NCBI RefSeq assembly: GCF_022678645.1
Contig: NZ_JALBWV010000026.1
Coordinates: 1-64,000 of the forward strand
Direction: 5' to 3'
Length of the DNA: 64,000 nucleotides
DNA from: Saccharopolyspora soli
Lineage (GTDB): Bacteria > Actinomycetota > Actinomycetes > Mycobacteriales > Pseudonocardiaceae
The notes beneath the pieces were generated by a model that saw only the letters and a program-made list of their open reading frames with translations, was not told the origin of the DNA and ran no database searches. Shown one piece after another: positions 42,648 through 53,399 of the stretch. The first letter of the stretch is position 1. Each line of letters opens with the position of its first letter. The position numbers were made by a program, and so were the translations under genes.

Positions 42648-45404
42648 ATGCGAGTAACGCGCCATCGTCGGCGTGTCGAGAAAGTCCACTTTGGACTTCT
42701 CGGCCGACGCAGCGGCCGGTTACGCTTCGCAACGGTCGGTACCACCACGGTCGCCCTCGTCACTGCTGGCACCGGCATCGGTCTCGCCGCGACGGACCAG
42801 TTCGGCACCGACCAGGTCGGTCAGACCACCGATCAGGGGCAGGTCGTCTCCAGCGACCAGTACATCAAGCCGATCGGTGACCGACTCGTCATCAACAACG
42901 GCAAGATCATGTCGTCCTCGGTCAGTCCGGACGGCACCCACCTCGCCGCCTCGATCACGGACGGCGGAATGGCACTGTCCATTGTGGATCTGAAGAATTG
43001 GAAGGTGCAGCAGCTCGTCGGCAACTCCGCGTCGGCGAACCTGCGCATCAGCGGCAACGACGTGGGCCAGGAAGGCCCCACGTACTCGCCCGACGGTTCG
43101 CAGCTGTGGCTGGGTCAGACCGACGGCTACACCAAGTTCACCGTGAACCCGGACGGCAACCTCGCGAACCCGACCTTCGTCGCGATCCCGGCGGACGGGC
43201 CCAAGCACGCGCTGGTGGCCGAGCCGGTGTTCTCGCCCGATGGAAAGACGGTGTACTCCGCCGTCAACGGCCAGAACCGCGTGGTCGCCATCAACGCGGC
43301 GACCGGGGCCATCGAGCAGAGCTGGCCCGTGGGCAACGCCCCGCGTGACATGGTCGAGGTCGGCAACAAGCTCTACGTGAGCAACGAGGGTGGGCGTCCC
43401 GCGAAGCCCGGCGAGCCCACCATCAACTCGTACAACACCCAGGTCCCGGCCGACCCGGTGACCGCTGCTACCACCACCGGCACGGTCAGCGTCATCGACC
43501 TGGCGAACCCGACCGCCGCTGCTACGAGCATCGATGTCGGTCTGCACCCGACCGCCCTGTACGCCAAGAACGGGGCGCTGTTCGTCACCAACACCGCCAC
43601 CAACGACGTGTCGGTCATCGACACCGCCAACAACAAAGTCGTGCAGACCATCGCCACCCAGCCGTGGCCGGAGGCGACGGTCGGCTACGAGCCCGACGCG
43701 GTGACGCTCACCGACGACGGCCACCTGCTGGTGACGCTCGGCCGTGCCAACGCGGTCGCCGTCTACCGGTACACGAGCCCGCTGGAGCCGGTCAGCTACG
43801 TCGGCCTGCTCCCGACGGACTACTTCCCCGCGGAGATCACCACCGTCGGCAACGACGTGCTGGTCTCCAACACCCGCGGTATCGACGCTCTCCGCCCCAC
43901 CAACAGCGCCGGGCACGGTACCCACGACACGACGTCGAGCCTGCAGCGGTTCAAGCTGCCGGACGACAAGGCGATCAAGGGCTACACGGACACGGTCTTC
44001 AAGCAGAACGGCTGGACCGCCAACTCGGTCGAAATGGCCAACGGAAACAAGCCGACGGAGGTGCCGGTTCCGCAGCGCCTCGGCGACCCCTCGACGATCA
44101 AGCACGTCTTCATGATCGTCAAGGAGAACCGGACCTACGACCAGGTCTTCGGTGACATCCCGCAGGGCAACGGCGACCCGTCCCTGGCGCAGTTCGGCGA
44201 GAACGTGACGCCGAACCAGCACGCGATGACCCAGCAGTTCGGGCTGTACGACAACACGTACGACATCGGCACGAACTCCGCTGAGGGCCACAACTGGCTG
44301 ATGCAGGCCGACGACCCGGAGTACACCGAATCCTCGGCCGGTGAGTACCTGCGCAGCTATGACACCGAGGACGACGCGCTCGGCCACCAGCGGACCGGCT
44401 TCATCTGGACCGGTGCCCAGGCCGCCGGGAAGACCGTGCGGGACTTCGGTGAGTTCCAGCAGTTCCTGACCAAGCCGTCCGGTGCGAGCTGGCAGAACCT
44501 GTACTGCGACACCAAGAACATGCAGGCGACCGGGCAGGACACCGCCTACCCCCTGGTCTCGTCCTCACCGATCCCGTCGCTCAATGACGTGTCGGTGCAC
44601 GGCTTCCCGAAGTTCGACACCAGCGTCCCGGACATCTACCGGTACGAGATCTGGAAGCGCGACTTCGAGAAGAACGGGCCAGCGAACCTGAACATGTTCT
44701 GGCTGTCCAGCGACCACACCGGTGGTCCGCCGAACTCGGCCGCCCAGGTCGCGGACAACGACCTCGCGGCTGGCAAGATCGTTGACGAGATCTCGCACAG
44801 CCCGTACTGGAAGGACTCGGCGATCTTCGTCGTCGAGGACGACTCCCAGGCCGGTCTCGACCACGTCGACGGCCACCGCGCCCCGATCCAGATCATCAGC
44901 CCCTGGGCCCAGCACGGCACCGTCGACAGCCACTACTACTCGCAGATCACGATGATCCGGACCATCGAGCAGATCCTCGGGATCCACCCGATGAACCAGA
45001 AGGACAGCGCGGCCACCCCGATGGCTGCGGCGTTCACCGACAAGCCCGATTTCACACCGTTCACGGCGGTGCCGAATCGGACCTCGTTGACCGCCGGTCT
45101 GGCGACCCCGCCTGCCTGTGGTGAGGACACCCCCGCACCGCAGAACGCCAACGCCGCGGCCGTACCGTCGGCCACGGTGCCAGCGGACAAGCAGCAGGTG
45201 GCGGCGCAGTGGGCGGATTGGCAGACGAACCAGCGCCTGACCGGTCCGAACGCCACGGCCGACTACGCCAACCCCGCGCAGATGAACCACTTCACGTGGT
45301 ACCAGACGCACGGGTGGACGCAGCCCTATCCGGGTGAGGACAAGATCTTCGCGCCGGACCAGGTGCCGGGCGCCGCCATCCCGTCGGCGGAGTCCGACGG
45401 CTGA
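42648..45404 (+). CDS. Exported YncE-like beta-propeller/phosphoesterase fusion
   Basis: A 918-residue protein with two parts. After a signal-anchor-like stretch (FATVGTTTVALVTAGTGIGLAA, roughly 28-50) there is a beta-propeller of YVTN/YncE type (about 70-480: SVSPDGTHLAASI, YSPDGSQLWLG, NDVSVIDTANNKVVQTI). The second half (about 490-800) is a phosphoesterase of the phospholipase C/alkaline phosphatase superfamily, opening HVFMIVKENRTYDQVFGD with metal-ligand candidates Asp/Glu, and later FVVEDDSQAGLDHVDGHR. The layout equals the bifunctional YncE/alkaline phosphatase family common in Streptomyces. It is the last gene of the ABC operon and ends before a strong terminator. Substrate unknown; phosphoester or phospholipid hydrolysis outside the membrane is plausible. 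Confidence 0.88.
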   Translation: MRVTRHRRRVEKVHFGLLGRRSGRLRFATVGTTTVALVTAGTGIGLAATDQFGTDQVGQTTDQGQVVSSDQYIKPIGDRLVINNGKIMSSSVSPDGTHLAASITDGGMALSIVDLKNWKVQQLVGNSASANLRISGNDVGQEGPTYSPDGSQLWLGQTDGYTKFTVNPDGNLANPTFVAIPADGPKHALVAEPVFSPDGKTVYSAVNGQNRVVAINAATGAIEQSWPVGNAPRDMVEVGNKLYVSNEGGRPAKPGEPTINSYNTQVPADPVTAATTTGTVSVIDLANPTAAATSIDVGLHPTALYAKNGALFVTNTATNDVSVIDTANNKVVQTIATQPWPEATVGYEPDAVTLTDDGHLLVTLGRANAVAVYRYTSPLEPVSYVGLLPTDYFPAEITTVGNDVLVSNTRGIDALRPTNSAGHGTHDTTSSLQRFKLPDDKAIKGYTDTVFKQNGWTANSVEMANGNKPTEVPVPQRLGDPSTIKHVFMIVKENRTYDQVFGDIPQGNGDPSLAQFGENVTPNQHAMTQQFGLYDNTYDIGTNSAEGHNWLMQADDPEYTESSAGEYLRSYDTEDDALGHQRTGFIWTGAQAAGKTVRDFGEFQQFLTKPSGASWQNLYCDTKNMQATGQDTAYPLVSSSPIPSLNDVSVHGFPKFDTSVPDIYRYEIWKRDFEKNGPANLNMFWLSSDHTGGPPNSAAQVADNDLAAGKIVDEISHSPYWKDSAIFVVEDDSQAGLDHVDGHRAPIQIISPWAQHGTVDSHYYSQITMIRTIEQILGIHPMNQKDSAATPMAAAFTDKPDFTPFTAVPNRTSLTAGLATPPACGEDTPAPQNANAAAVPSATVPADKQQVAAQWADWQTNQRLTGPNATADYANPAQMNHFTWYQTHGWTQPYPGEDKIFAPDQVPGAAIPSAESDG

Positions 45405-45420
45405 CGCCTGCTGATCACAC

Positions 45421-45466
45421 CAGGAGAGCCCCTGGCTGGCGCCACCGCTGGCCAGGGGCTCTCCTG
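45421..45466 (+). terminator. Hairpin terminator after the phosphoesterase gene
   Basis: A perfect 16-bp stem (CAGGAGAGCCCCTGGC and complement) with a 14-base loop, 16 bases after the stop; only a weak pyrimidine tail follows. Confidence 0.8.
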
Positions 45467-45517
45467 CTTCCCCTGGTTGGCATTCGGGGGACTGCTCATC
45501 CGGTGCAGAATCGGTTC

Positions 45518-46231
45518 ATGGTCGAACCGATCACGCTCCTGCTCGTGCACAGTCCGCTCGTTGGTCCGCTGACCTGGGACTTGGAGGCGACGAGTCTGCG
45601 GCACGGTGGCCAGCGCGTCGTCGTGCCGTCGCTTGCGGCGGTCGCTGACGACGGTCCGCCGTACTACCGGAATTTCGCTGCGGCTGCGGCCCGCGCCTTG
45701 GAAGTCGCCGGAAGCAATGGTCCGGTGGTGTTGGTCGGTCACAGTGGCGCTGGGGCGCTGCTGCCAGCCGTTGCTGGGGTAGTCGGAGACGATGCGCGCG
45801 GCGCTGTCTTCGTGGATGCGATTCTCCCGCACCCCGGCAGTAGTTGGTTCGACACCGCACCAGAGCAGCTGCGCGAGCAGTTGGCCGGTATGGCTCGTGC
45901 TGGGCGACTTCCCCCGTGGAACGAGTGGTTTCCGTCGGAAGTGGTCGACACGCTGTTGCCCGATGCGGGTCTGCGAGAACGGTTCATCGCCGAGCTTCCG
46001 AAGCTGCCGCTGGCCTGCTTCGAAGAACCGGCACCGGACGTGCCCGATCAGCCCGCCAGCCGTTGCGCCTACGTCCGTCTGAGCGAGGCGTACGACGGAG
46101 CGGCGGAGGAGGCCGAACGCCGAGGCTGGCGGGTGCATCGGGAGAACGCGGACCACTTGGCGATGCTCACGGAGCCTGACCGGATAGCTGATGCGATCAG
46201 TCACGCCGTCACCGCCGTGACTGATGCGTAA
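45518..46231 (+). CDS. Alpha/beta hydrolase
   Basis: A 237-residue soluble hydrolase. The nucleophile elbow is VGHSGAGAL (Ser near 79), and a late His is in RENADHLAML; the N-terminal LLLVHSPLVGPLTW carries the oxyanion region. Its shape matches small actinobacterial alpha/beta hydrolases without defined substrate. I used the ATG at 45,518; an in-frame GTG at 45,503 is possible. Convergent with nhaA. Confidence 0.8.
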   Translation: MVEPITLLLVHSPLVGPLTWDLEATSLRHGGQRVVVPSLAAVADDGPPYYRNFAAAAARALEVAGSNGPVVLVGHSGAGALLPAVAGVVGDDARGAVFVDAILPHPGSSWFDTAPEQLREQLAGMARAGRLPPWNEWFPSEVVDTLLPDAGLRERFIAELPKLPLACFEEPAPDVPDQPASRCAYVRLSEAYDGAAEEAERRGWRVHRENADHLAMLTEPDRIADAISHAVTAVTDA

Positions 46232-46331
46232 GCACGCGGTCGCCGAATTCGACCACTTTGGACAGTCCCCATGTGCCGGGAGCGGAGACCCGCACTGACC
46301 AGGTGCGGGCTTCGGCGCCGGGGATTGACCG

Positions 46332-46355
46332 GGCTGACCGGGAGCCTGGTCAGCC
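46332..46355 (-). terminator. Short hairpin at the nhaA stop
   Basis: GGCTGACC and its complement with an 8-base loop; the hairpin overlaps the nhaA TGA (46,350-46,352). A short but perfect stem, modest evidence. Confidence 0.45.
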
Positions 46356-47570
46356 GTTCTTCGCGGGTGGCGCGGCGGTGGCTCGCCTTCGGTAGTGGGC
46401 ACTGCGCAGGCCGAGGATGACCGCAGCGAGCGCGGTGGCCAGTGCTGATGCGATCAGGATCGCGGACTTCGCGTGGTCGAGCACGACCGCGTCCGAGTAG
46501 GACAGTTCGCTGATCAGCAGTGAGACGGTGAAGCCGATCCCGGCGAGGTGGGAGATGCCCACGATGTCGATCCAGCGCAACGTGGGTTTGAGCTCGGCAG
46601 GGGTGAGCTTGGTAGCTAACCACGAGCCTCCGGCGATGCCGATCGATTTGCCACCCAGGAGTCCGGCGAGGATACCCAGCGAGACGGTGTCGGTCAGGGT
46701 GCTGCCCAGGTCTCCGAAGACGACTCCGGCGGAGAACAGGGCGAACAGCGGAAGCGCCAGGCCCATCACCCACGGGCGTAGCAAGCGTTCGACGCGGTGG
46801 TTGGGAGCGGTGGTCTCGCCGCGGAGCGCCCGGGTCCGCATGAGCAGGCCCATCGCCGCCCCGGCGATGGTGGCGTGCACTCCGCTGGCATGCATCAGCG
46901 CCCAGCTCACGACAGCCAGCGGCACGAAAACTACCCAGTTCGGCACCGGAGAACGGCGCACCCATCCCGCGAGTCCACTCTCGCGCTGGAGCAGCCCGAA
47001 CACCGCGAGCAGAACGAGCGCGCCCACCAGCGGCCCCCACGACAGGCCCTCGGTGTGGAACCCGGCGATGACCACGATGGCCGCCAGATCGTCGACGATG
47101 GCCAGGGTGAGCAGGAACGGGCGCAACGCCCGGGGTAGGTGTCGCCCGACCACCGCCAGCACCGCCACGGCGAAGGCGGCGTCGGTGGCCATCGGGATTC
47201 CCCACCCGCGAGCCGCGTCGCCCTGGCCCAGGTTGATCGCCGCGAAGATCGCAGCGGGGAGCACGACGCCACACAGGGCGGCCACGATCGGCAGCAGCGC
47301 TCGCCGGGGATGGCGCAACTCGCCGTGCACGAATTCCTGCTTGAGCTCGTTGCCGACGATGAAGAAGAACAACGTCAGCAGTCCATCGGCTGCCCATGCC
47401 TGCACCGAAAGGTCCAGGTGCAGCGCCTCGGGACCGAACGAGAAGGACCGCAGGCTCTCGTAACCCCCGGCCCACGGGGAGTTGGCCCACAGCACGGCGA
47501 CCAACGCCGCCCCGATGAGCAGGAACCCACCGACCGCATCGCGCCGCAGCACGTCAGCCACGTTCCTCAC
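46350..47570 (-). CDS. nhaA: Na+/H+ antiporter NhaA
   Basis: A 406-residue antiporter with about 12 membrane helices that expels Na+ or Li+ for protons and controls internal pH. The transport aspartates appear in LTLAIVDDLAAI (the adjacent Asp pair equal to Asp163-164 of E. coli) and the family signature GWGIPMATDAAFAVAV is present. The C-terminal helix region DIVGISHLAGIGFTVSLLI is typical. The GTG at 47,570 follows GGGAGG; a GTG at 47,561 is a second option. Confidence 0.94.
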   Translation of the reverse strand: MRNVADVLRRDAVGGFLLIGAALVAVLWANSPWAGGYESLRSFSFGPEALHLDLSVQAWAADGLLTLFFFIVGNELKQEFVHGELRHPRRALLPIVAALCGVVLPAAIFAAINLGQGDAARGWGIPMATDAAFAVAVLAVVGRHLPRALRPFLLTLAIVDDLAAIVVIAGFHTEGLSWGPLVGALVLLAVFGLLQRESGLAGWVRRSPVPNWVVFVPLAVVSWALMHASGVHATIAGAAMGLLMRTRALRGETTAPNHRVERLLRPWVMGLALPLFALFSAGVVFGDLGSTLTDTVSLGILAGLLGGKSIGIAGGSWLATKLTPAELKPTLRWIDIVGISHLAGIGFTVSLLISELSYSDAVVLDHAKSAILIASALATALAAVILGLRSAHYRRRATAAPPAKNG

Positions 47571-47758
47571 GCAGCACCTCCCGGTGCGAGAGCAACGCGA
47601 GCGCGCGCAGGCGCCACCCACAGCAGAATGCCCAACATGATCAAAAACCGACCTCACCAGCGGTCCTCGACGAGACCGCTCGACTGCCCCGTCGCCGCGG
47701 TGCGGCACGTGCCAGCGGAGCTCCGGACACCCGCAGTGTGCGCCGAGGTGGTCAAAGC

Positions 47759-47798
47759 AGATGCCCCTGACCCGCAAGATCGCAGGTCAGGGGCATCT
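47759..47798 (-). terminator. Hairpin terminator after sigA
   Basis: A 14-bp perfect stem (AGATGCCCCTGACC and complement) with a 12-base loop, 12 bases beyond the sigA stop on the minus strand. Confidence 0.75.
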
Positions 47799-47809
47799 GT
47801 TGGTTCGTC

Positions 47810-49213
<1,404 letters not shown>

Positions 49214-49371
49214 GTACGCCCTTTCGCGACGGTCGATGAGGGCTGGCCGGAGGGCGCGAAACCTCGGCCGCCAAAGGTGGGGGACGACCCACTGGATCCA
49301 GCCCAGTGCCTGTCAAGGAACCACCAGGTGTTTTCCTCGATGAGCACTTCGAATCAAGCGGGCTGCGTTCC

Positions 49372-49401
49372 ATTGTAACTGCGATGCAGGAGTGCGGTTC
49401 C
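49372..49401 (-). promoter_or_regulatory. Candidate SigR/SigH-type promoter upstream of sigA
   Basis: The minus strand reads GGAAC, 17 bases, GTTACAAT. This is one base short of the usual GGAAY-N18-GTT but within reported spacing for SigH-type sites, and TACAAT could alternatively be a -10 for a vegetative promoter. In Streptomyces the principal sigma gene hrdB has a SigR-dependent second promoter, which gives a precedent. Confidence 0.4.
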
Positions 49402-49451
49402 GCCGCAAGGCGGAGTCCGCGCGTCCCGTCATGTGCTAGGCGACCGGTCGG

Positions 49452-50213
49452 TCACGCATCGTCCCTGGTCGCGGCGGCTGTCGCCGCTCCGACGATGCCA
49501 GCGTCGTTGCGCAGCGCCGCGGCGACGACCGGAGTGCGGGTCTGCAGCAGTGGAATCCATTTGTGACCCTTTTTGCTGACCCCGCCACCGGCGATGATCA
49601 GGTCCGGCCAGAGGAACTTCTCCAGGCTCTCGATGTAGTGGCTGACCCGAGGCGCCCACTGTTCGTAGGAGAGGTCCTGCTCGTCCTTGATCGAGGCGGC
49701 GGCGCGCGATTCCGCATCGTGGCCGTCCACCTCGATGTGGCCGAACTCGGTGTTGGGCACCAGCTTGCCGTCGATGAACATGGCGCTGCCGATCCCGGTC
49801 CCGAAGGTCAGCACCACGACCAGCCCTCGGTGCCCGGCACCGGCACCGGTGCGCATCTCGGCGATCCCGGCGGCGTCGGCATCGTTGAGCACCAGCACGT
49901 CTTCCCGGGTTCGGCCGAGTCGTTCGGCGAACAGCGTCTGGGCGTCCGTACCGATCCATCCCTTGTCGACGTTGGCCGCGGTGAGCGCGGTGCCGTCCTT
50001 GATGACGCAGGGCAGCGTGATGCCGACCGGGCCGGTCCAGGCGAACTTCTCGACGATCTCCGCCACGGCGTCCGCCACCGCGGCCGGGGTCGAGGGTTGC
50101 GGGGTGGGGATGCGCATCCGCTCCTCGGCCAGCACGCCGCCGTCGATGTCGACCGGACACCCCTTGATGCCCGACCCGCCGATATCCACGCCGAAACCGC
50201 GGGCAGTCGCCAT
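49452..50213 (-). CDS. ppgK: Polyphosphate glucokinase
   Basis: A 253-residue ROK-family kinase that phosphorylates glucose using polyphosphate or ATP. The phosphate-binding [11 protein letters not shown] is at the N-terminus, the catalytic Asp in [10 protein letters not shown] (about 110-118) and the second phosphate loop in [26 protein letters not shown] near residue 220 matches actinobacterial PpgK. It sits immediately upstream of sigA and divergent from suhB, the same order as in mycobacteria. The ATG is at 50,213; suhB begins about 70 bases away on the other strand. Confidence 0.95.
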   Translation of the reverse strand: MATARGFGVDIGGSGIKGCPVDIDGGVLAEERMRIPTPQPSTPAAVADAVAEIVEKFAWTGPVGITLPCVIKDGTALTAANVDKGWIGTDAQTLFAERLGRTREDVLVLNDADAAGIAEMRTGAGAGHRGLVVVLTFGTGIGSAMFIDGKLVPNTEFGHIEVDGHDAESRAAASIKDEQDLSYEQWAPRVSHYIESLEKFLWPDLIIAGGGVSKKGHKWIPLLQTRTPVVAAALRNDAGIVGAATAAATRDDA

Positions 50214-50282
50214 GACTGATCCTTCCTATTCGATTCAGACGAAGGTGTGCAGACCTTAACCGGGTTGTGTTGCGATGTGTAC

Positions 50283-51107
50283 GTGGGATTGGCAAAAGAG
50301 GTAGACCCGGAAACCTTGTGCGAGGTCGCTGTGCGGATCGCGCGTGAGGCCGCGGAATTGGCCCGCGCGGTGCGTGACGACGCGATCGCGGACGGTGCGG
50401 TGGACACGAAGAGCACCGAGACCGATGTCGTCACGGCGGGCGACCGGGCCGTGGAACGGCTCGTGCGGGAGCGCTTGGCCCAGTTGCGGCCCGGCGAGTC
50501 GGTGCTCGGCGAGGAGGAAGGTGGCGAAGGCGCGCTGGACGGGTTGCGCTGGGTCGTCGATCCGATCGACGGCACCGTGAACTACCTGTACGGCTTCCCC
50601 TGGTACTCGGTTTCGCTGGCCGCGCAGATCGACGGGCGCTCGGTGGCCGGTGCGGTGGTGGAGCCGGTGTCCGGCCGGGTGTGGAGCGCGGCGGCCGGGC
50701 ACGGCGCGTTCCTGGACGGCCGTCGGCTGCGGGTTTCAACTGCTGAGCGGCTCGACCTGTCGCTGATCGGCACCGGCTTCTCCTACTCCGTGCAACGCCG
50801 CACGGCGCAGGCCGAGGTGCTCGGTCGGCTGCTTGGCCAGGTGCGTGACATCCGGCGGGCCGGGGTGGCGTCGCTGGACCTGTGCGCTGTCGGCGCGGGC
50901 TGGCTGGACGGTGTCTTCGAGGTCGGCCTCAACCGGTGGGACTGGGCGGCCGGTGCGCTGGTCGCCGCCGAAGCCGGTGCCGAACTGCGACTGCCCACGC
51001 CGGACTCGGCGGACGGGCTGGGCGACGGGATGATCGTCTGCGCCGCGCCGGGCATCGCCAAGGAGTTGACGGAGGCGCTCCGGCGTGCCGACGCCGGACG
51101 GGTCTGA
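50283..51107 (+). CDS. suhB: Inositol-1-monophosphatase family protein
   Basis: A 274-residue metal-dependent phosphatase. Metal ligands are visible in GEEEGG (about 79), WVVDPIDGTVNYLYG (about 97-111) and WDWAAGALVAAEAG (near 220). The family dephosphorylates inositol-1-phosphate, feeding phosphatidylinositol and mycothiol synthesis in Actinobacteria. The GTG at 50,283 fits homology; a GTG at 50,247 would add 12 residues and overlaps the intergenic promoter zone. It converges with cei, and a shared hairpin separates them. Confidence 0.9.
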   Translation: MGLAKEVDPETLCEVAVRIAREAAELARAVRDDAIADGAVDTKSTETDVVTAGDRAVERLVRERLAQLRPGESVLGEEEGGEGALDGLRWVVDPIDGTVNYLYGFPWYSVSLAAQIDGRSVAGAVVEPVSGRVWSAAAGHGAFLDGRRLRVSTAERLDLSLIGTGFSYSVQRRTAQAEVLGRLLGQVRDIRRAGVASLDLCAVGAGWLDGVFEVGLNRWDWAAGALVAAEAGAELRLPTPDSADGLGDGMIVCAAPGIAKELTEALRRADAGRV

Positions 51108-51112
51108 CATCT

Positions 51113-51153
51113 CCGTGCGTGGCGGCGAGCTCCGCGCTTGTTGCCACGCACGG
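51113..51153. terminator. Bidirectional hairpin between suhB and cei
   Basis: A perfect 11-bp stem (CCGTGCGTGGC and complement) around a 19-base loop, 5 bases after suhB and 27 bases from the cei stop. It could serve both convergent genes. Confidence 0.6.
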
Positions 51154-51179
51154 TGCCCGTTCGCCGGGACGGCGGGCGA

Positions 51180-51881
51180 TCAGCAGTGCACGTCGCGGGC
51201 CTTGGCGAGCAGGTCGCGGCTGATCTGCGGCGGCGTCACCTCTTGTTGGGCGCCGTCCTGCTGATCCCGTTGGGGCACCCAGTTCTCCAGTTCCTGGAGC
51301 ACCTGCTTGGCCTCGGTGGTGGTCTTGATGTCGTCGAATTCCGACCCGAGTGCGAAATCGACGCTGGCGTCCTGGCGTTCGTCGCGGACCAGTTGGGCGC
51401 ACGGCGCGATCAGGCTCAACGTCCGCGCCGCGCCAGCTCCGGCGCTGCCGAAGCGGATCTGGCCGTGGCACTTCAGGTCGTAGTTGACGTACACCGGGTC
51501 GTTGGCCGCGCCGCCCTTCGCGAAACCGAGGCTGGCCAGCTCGTCGCTGACCAGCGACGCCTGCCGGGCCTCGCCGTTGCCGTTGAGCACTCGCACCGAG
51601 ACGTCCTGCGGCGGGATCGGGGTGGTCGAATCGAGCGAGTCGCGCGGCAGCATGGCCCCCAGCGGCAGCTGTTCGGAATGGTCAGCGTCCTGCGGTGCGG
51701 CCGTGGGGGCGCCCGGCGGGTTGCAGGTGGTCGCCGCCTCGACGTCCTCCACGGTGTCGAAGACCCGGGTCCACAGCAGTCCGGACAGCACCACGAGCCC
51801 TACGAGCACCACCAGAGCGGGCAGTGGTCGACGCCGCCGGTACCGGGCTCGCCGACCCCACCTTGCACTCACGGCTGACAC
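51180..51881 (-). CDS. cei: Envelope integrity protein Cei (LytR C-terminal domain)
   Basis: A 233-residue protein with a basic cytoplasmic start (RWGRRARYRRRR), one transmembrane segment (about 20-38) and an extracellular LytR_C domain (VSVRVLNGNGEARQASLVSDEL, about 92-113). Three Cys occur outside (TTCNPP, LKCHGQ, APCAQL) and a terminal Cys. It corresponds in position and layout to M. tuberculosis Rv2700, needed for envelope integrity and virulence. Start is a GTG at 51,881; a GTG four codons later is a possible alternative. Confidence 0.9.
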   Translation of the reverse strand: MSAVSARWGRRARYRRRRPLPALVVLVGLVVLSGLLWTRVFDTVEDVEAATTCNPPGAPTAAPQDADHSEQLPLGAMLPRDSLDSTTPIPPQDVSVRVLNGNGEARQASLVSDELASLGFAKGGAANDPVYVNYDLKCHGQIRFGSAGAGAARTLSLIAPCAQLVRDERQDASVDFALGSEFDDIKTTTEAKQVLQELENWVPQRDQQDGAQQEVTPPQISRDLLAKARDVHC

Positions 51882-52349
51882 GTCCCGCCCCTCCCTGGAT
51901 GCCTAGACCCGCGTGCGCACGTCACTAGATCAGCCTATGCGTAGAACTGGTGTCCCGCGGCGCCGGACGCCGCTGTCGTGTCGCAGCCACCCGTGATGCG
52001 CGCGCTGAATCGATGATGAACAAAGAACTGCCTGGGCATCGCATCATGGAGTGCTTCACCGGGCAACCAGTGAAGGCGACCGAACGGGTGCCGGGGATTG
52101 ATCTTGGATGGCCCGCGGATGCTGCCAACACCACACCTATGGGTGACCTGGTGCGTGTGCGGACTTGGTATGAGCTACCCTCTCGGCGCCTCACGGAGTG
52201 CCGGATGAGGCAAGTCGCTCATTACGGGGGAACTGAACGCGTTGCAGGGCGAGACCACGATCACTGCGCCAGCGGGCACAAATTCGGGTCCTGGAACGTT
52301 TACCAGCGGCACACCATTGCAGTCTCCACTAACGCAGGGGTGAATCACG
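51882..52349. other. Intergenic region upstream of DUF4193, nothing recognised
   Basis: A 468-base region between the divergent cei and DUF4193 genes. Open frames on both strands show no family likeness. It must carry promoters for both genes; GCAGGGG before 52,350 is a ribosome site. No known RNA motif found. Confidence 0.5.
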
Positions 52350-52649
52350 ATGGCGACCGACTACGACGCTCCGCGCCGCGAGTCCGAAGACTTGGCGGAG
52401 GACTCGTTGGAGGAGCTGAAGGCGCGACGCAACGATGCGCAATCCGGCGTCGTCGACGAGGACGAAGGGGCGATCGCGGAGAACTTCGAACTGCCGGGCG
52501 CGGACCTGTCCGGTGAGGAGATGACCGTCAAGGTGCTCCCGAAGCAGGCAGACGAGTTCACCTGCTCAAGCTGCTTCCTCGTCCACCACCGCAGCCGACT
52601 GGCCGAGAACCGCAACGGTCAGCTGGTCTGCCGCGACTGTGCCGCCTGA
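52350..52649 (+). CDS. DUF4193 zinc-ribbon protein
   Basis: A 99-residue protein equal to M. tuberculosis Rv2699c. The N-terminal two thirds are acidic and helical (EDLAEDSLEELKARRNDAQ); the C-terminus is a zinc ribbon CSSCFLVHHRSRLA...CRDC. Such proteins are conserved throughout Actinobacteria next to cei and dut. Function unknown; the ribbon and acidic region suggest a transcription-associated protein. A canonical terminator follows. Confidence 0.93.
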   Translation: MATDYDAPRRESEDLAEDSLEELKARRNDAQSGVVDEDEGAIAENFELPGADLSGEEMTVKVLPKQADEFTCSSCFLVHHRSRLAENRNGQLVCRDCAA

Positions 52650-52684
52650 TCCGGGCAGCCGACGTCGACGAGACCGGGAAGTGG

Positions 52685-52720
52685 CTGGGCACACGCTGAC
52701 GGCGTGTGCCCAGTTTGTTT
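52685..52720 (+). terminator. Rho-independent terminator after DUF4193
   Basis: A 12-bp stem (CTGGGCACACGC and complement), 5-base loop, then TTTGTTT. The only terminator in the window with a clear U tract. Confidence 0.9.
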
Positions 52721-52721
52721 A

Positions 52722-52810
52722 GAGCCTGCCTTCAACTCGTCTTGCGTGGCGGTGCCAGCCGCGTAGGTGGTCCTAGCGGCTGCGCCACTTCAATAACAAG
52801 AACAAAGAAC
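52722..52810 (-). repeat. Intergenic repeat, copy 3 (minus orientation)
   Basis: Read on the minus strand: CTTTGTTCTTGTTATTGAAG, then TGGCGCAGCCGCT, and further GGCACCGCCACGCAAGACG with AAGGCAGGCTCTAAAC. Modules A and B match copy 2 at 33.2-33.4 kb with the central part missing. It fills the gap between the convergent DUF4193 and DUF3093 genes. Confidence 0.7.
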
Positions 52811-52865
52811 GGGCACTAACGGGAGAGCGGTGGTCCGGCGAAGGGCTTCGCTGTTCGCGTGGGCG

Positions 52866-53375
52866 TCAACGCTGGTCTTTTAGCGCCGCCACGAGTTCGT
52901 CGGGGCGGCGCGTGCTGACCACCCAATAGGGAGTGGGATCGTCCGCGTCGTTCAACCAGATCCGCACCGAGGTGTGGATCGACGCCCGGTGCACCATGAA
53001 CGCGGCGGGATCCAGGTCCGGGCCGAGCGCCCGGCGCTGTTCCGCCGCGGTGACGACCTCGACGTCGTCGATGAACCGCAGCGGCAGGTGCGCGTCACCG
53101 ACCCACAACTCGTCGTCCCGGATCTCGATCTTGGTGCGGCCCAGCCACACCGGGATCGCGATCGCCAGCGGCACCAGCACGACGTAGGGCAGCCAAGCCC
53201 GCACGCCCGGATAGCCCATGTGCACCTCGGCGGCGAGCAGCACCGCGGCGACCACCGGCATCGGCCAGGTCCACCAGGATGCGTACAACCGCTCGCGGAA
53301 CACCGGACGTCCCTTCGAGTTCGCCTGACCGGGGGTGTCCCCGGCGACGCTGACCGCTTCCACGCTTTCCGACAC
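52866..53375 (-). CDS. DUF3093 membrane protein
   Basis: A 169-residue protein with two adjacent hydrophobic segments ([20 protein letters not shown] and [18 protein letters not shown]) and a C-terminal PH-like domain ([38 protein letters not shown]). This matches DUF3093 / M. tuberculosis Rv2698, divergent from dut in both. The GTG at 53,375 leaves only 24 bases to the dut start, so the two promoters overlap. Confidence 0.88.
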   Translation of the reverse strand: MSESVEAVSVAGDTPGQANSKGRPVFRERLYASWWTWPMPVVAAVLLAAEVHMGYPGVRAWLPYVVLVPLAIAIPVWLGRTKIEIRDDELWVGDAHLPLRFIDDVEVVTAAEQRRALGPDLDPAAFMVHRASIHTSVRIWLNDADDPTPYWVVSTRRPDELVAALKDQR

Positions 53376-53399
53376 GGGTTCAGGGTAGTCTCGCCGCCC

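Noticed and set aside
49288..49316. TTGACA as -35 of a vegetative sigA promoter
   Set aside because: No acceptable -10 lies 16-18 bases downstream on the minus strand.
51925..52300. Small open frames upstream of DUF4193
   Set aside because: Neither strand shows conserved segments or ribosome sites.
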